A DNA stretch of 64,000 nucleotides from Curvibacter sp. CHRR-16. GTDB taxonomy: Bacteria; Pseudomonadota; Gammaproteobacteria; Burkholderiales; Burkholderiaceae_C. The notes beneath the pieces were generated by a model. That model searched no databases and was not told where the DNA came from. It saw only the letters and a list, made by a program, of their open reading frames with translations. Of this stretch, positions 62,930 through 64,000 are shown one piece after another (the stretch's first letter is position 1; each line of letters begins with the position of its first letter). The position numbers and the translations under genes are program-made. Location: NCBI RefSeq assembly GCF_018474005.1, contig NZ_JAHCSH010000001.1, forward strand, positions 620,001 through 684,000, read 5' to 3'.

Positions 62930-63985
62930 ATGACCAATCCAACTCTGCAATCCGATGCCCGTCCAGCGCGGCCACGTCCCGTGTTGATGATCCCATTGCG
63001 CCGCTGCGGTAGCCATGCGCTGCGCTTGCGCCTCAATGCCAATCCTGACTTTTATGCGCCGTATCCCTTGCACATTGTCGATTTCATGCCCTTGGTGGAG
63101 TTGTACGGAGACTTGAGTGACGATGTGGCGTACTTCCAGATGGTGGTTGATATCGTCGGCTTGCAGGCTGTCAGCATGGTCAAGTGGCCGAGAGTGGTGT
63201 TTGACCCGGTGGTGATTTTTGATGCCATCAAAGATGAACCGCGCAGCGTGCACCGCATCGTATGGGAGCTGTTGTTTCAGTGCGGTATGCAGCACGGAGC
63301 CAAGGTGGTGATGGACAAGTCTTTGGACAACGTGCACTACGCCACCGAGTTGATCAAGTTGTTTGATGACATGCTGTTCTTGAATGTGGTGCGCGATCCG
63401 CGCGCGCAGATCAACAGCATGAACAAAGCCATCATCCACGACTTTGACTCGCTGCTTAACGCCCTGACATGGGCCAAGAGCTATGCCCAAGGCAGTGCAT
63501 TGGCAACCTTGTACCCGGAGCGTGTGCTAACCGTGCGCTATGAAGACTTCATCAGCAACCAAGAAGCAGTGCTGCGCAAGATTTGCGAATTCTTCCAGAT
63601 GGAGTTTTCGGTGGACATGCTCGATGTGTCCCGCAACCAAGAGGCGCAGCAAATAGCCACTATGTCGGCGCTGTGGGTCTCTAACGCGCATGCGCCTATT
63701 CCGGCCAATGTGGACAAGTTCAAAAAGTCCTTGAGCATGGAAGAGATCGCCATCATCGAAACCGTGGCTGCTGATGCCATGCAGCAGTATGGCTACGAGC
63801 GCATGACCACAGGCAAAGTGGATATTACCGATGCGATGGTGGCGCAGGCCAAGCTCAGCAGCGAGGCCAAGCGCAAGAAAGCGTGGGAAGACTTGGCCAA
63901 GAACGACCACCGCGACTACGCCTTGCGCCAATTGCGCATCAACTATTTGCGCATGGTGAAGGAGCGGTTGCTGAGCAAGGCGTAA
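62930..63985 (+). CDS. Sulfotransferase-family protein
   Basis: 351 aa. A 5'-phosphosulfate loop (LMIPLRRCGSHALRLRLNANP) near residues 19-39 and a 3'-phosphate motif (FLNVVRDPRAQINSMN) near 150-165 are the two PAPS-binding elements. YEDFISNQEAVLRKICEFF matches the sulfotransferase C-terminal region. No signal peptide, so it acts in the cytoplasm. A GGGAG sequence precedes the ATG. The acceptor (polysaccharide, lipid, peptide) is unknown. It ends 15 nt before the window edge. Confidence 0.9.
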   Translation: MTNPTLQSDARPARPRPVLMIPLRRCGSHALRLRLNANPDFYAPYPLHIVDFMPLVELYGDLSDDVAYFQMVVDIVGLQAVSMVKWPRVVFDPVVIFDAIKDEPRSVHRIVWELLFQCGMQHGAKVVMDKSLDNVHYATELIKLFDDMLFLNVVRDPRAQINSMNKAIIHDFDSLLNALTWAKSYAQGSALATLYPERVLTVRYEDFISNQEAVLRKICEFFQMEFSVDMLDVSRNQEAQQIATMSALWVSNAHAPIPANVDKFKKSLSMEEIAIIETVAADAMQQYGYERMTTGKVDITDAMVAQAKLSSEAKRKKAWEDLAKNDHRDYALRQLRINYLRMVKERLLSKA

Positions 63986-64000
63986 GTCTGGCGTAGTGCA

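Noticed and set aside
1-64000. CRISPR arrays, rRNA operons, intact IS elements
   Set aside because: No regularly spaced direct repeats, rRNA sequence or transposase was seen on either strand.

Overview
The window is about 64 kb of a betaproteobacterial chromosome, most likely order Burkholderiales and probably family Comamonadaceae. That placement rests on gene content (glyA-nrdR, kdpDE-kup, a chromate cassette), on protein resemblance recalled from memory, and on a roughly 56-bp palindromic repeat that I associate with this family. No alignment search was run. No rRNA, CRISPR array, integrase or intact insertion sequence was found.

Layout. 1-5675: protein quality control (end of trigger factor tig, clpP, clpX, lon), all rightward. 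5723-6133: tRNA cluster Gly-Gly-Cys-Leu. 6146-8110: a hypothetical protein and an HD-GYP protein. 8152-12844: hrpA and rpiA, visibly more G+C-rich. 12866-21191 (leftward): a minor-pilin operon fimT-pilV-pilW-pilX-pilY1-pilE, followed after 18 nt by ribD and then ribE. 21289-23137 (leftward): a ZTP riboswitch, glyA and nrdR. 23148-30090: lytic transglycosylase, nth, HDOD protein, aminotransferase, serB, a membrane-anchored EEP-family protein and a GGDEF protein. 30212-35149: mfd, and divergently an IspD-IspF fusion. 35171-38968: an EnvZ/OmpR-type pair and an EAL protein. 38978-45155: bdhA, a hydrolase, relA, two exported proteins and a TRIC-type channel. 45177-49320 (leftward): a short KdpD-like kinase, KdpE and Kup potassium transporter in one tight unit.

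49340-55740 is an accessory block. It holds an arsenic operon (arsR-arsI-arsC-aquaporin) without a dedicated efflux pump, an A+T-richer pair (single-domain RelA/SpoT synthetase plus a small membrane protein) that looks like a toxin-antitoxin or defence module, a chimeric sequence scar, and a chromate cassette (chrB, chrA, rhodanese-ChrB fusion). The scar contains a 60-bp copy of the 3' end of the ABC transporter gene lying on the other side of the chromate genes, joined to a 27-bp copy of the aquaporin 3' end, so recombination shaped this block.

55771-61163: MsbA-like ABC exporter, PhoD-type phosphatase, a UPF0303-like protein, a nitrilase-family amidohydrolase and an EVE-domain protein. 61216-63985: a promoter and three closely spaced genes, APS kinase, a DHH-family phosphoesterase and a sulfotransferase. 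Together they could make PAPS, use it for sulfation and remove the PAP by-product; this candidate self-contained sulfation cassette may continue beyond the window.

Across the window a short palindromic repeat recurs at least four times, plus one degenerate copy. Four of the five copies lie inside or across the ends of protein-coding genes and contribute amino acids to RibD, IspD, a nitrilase and probably HrpA.
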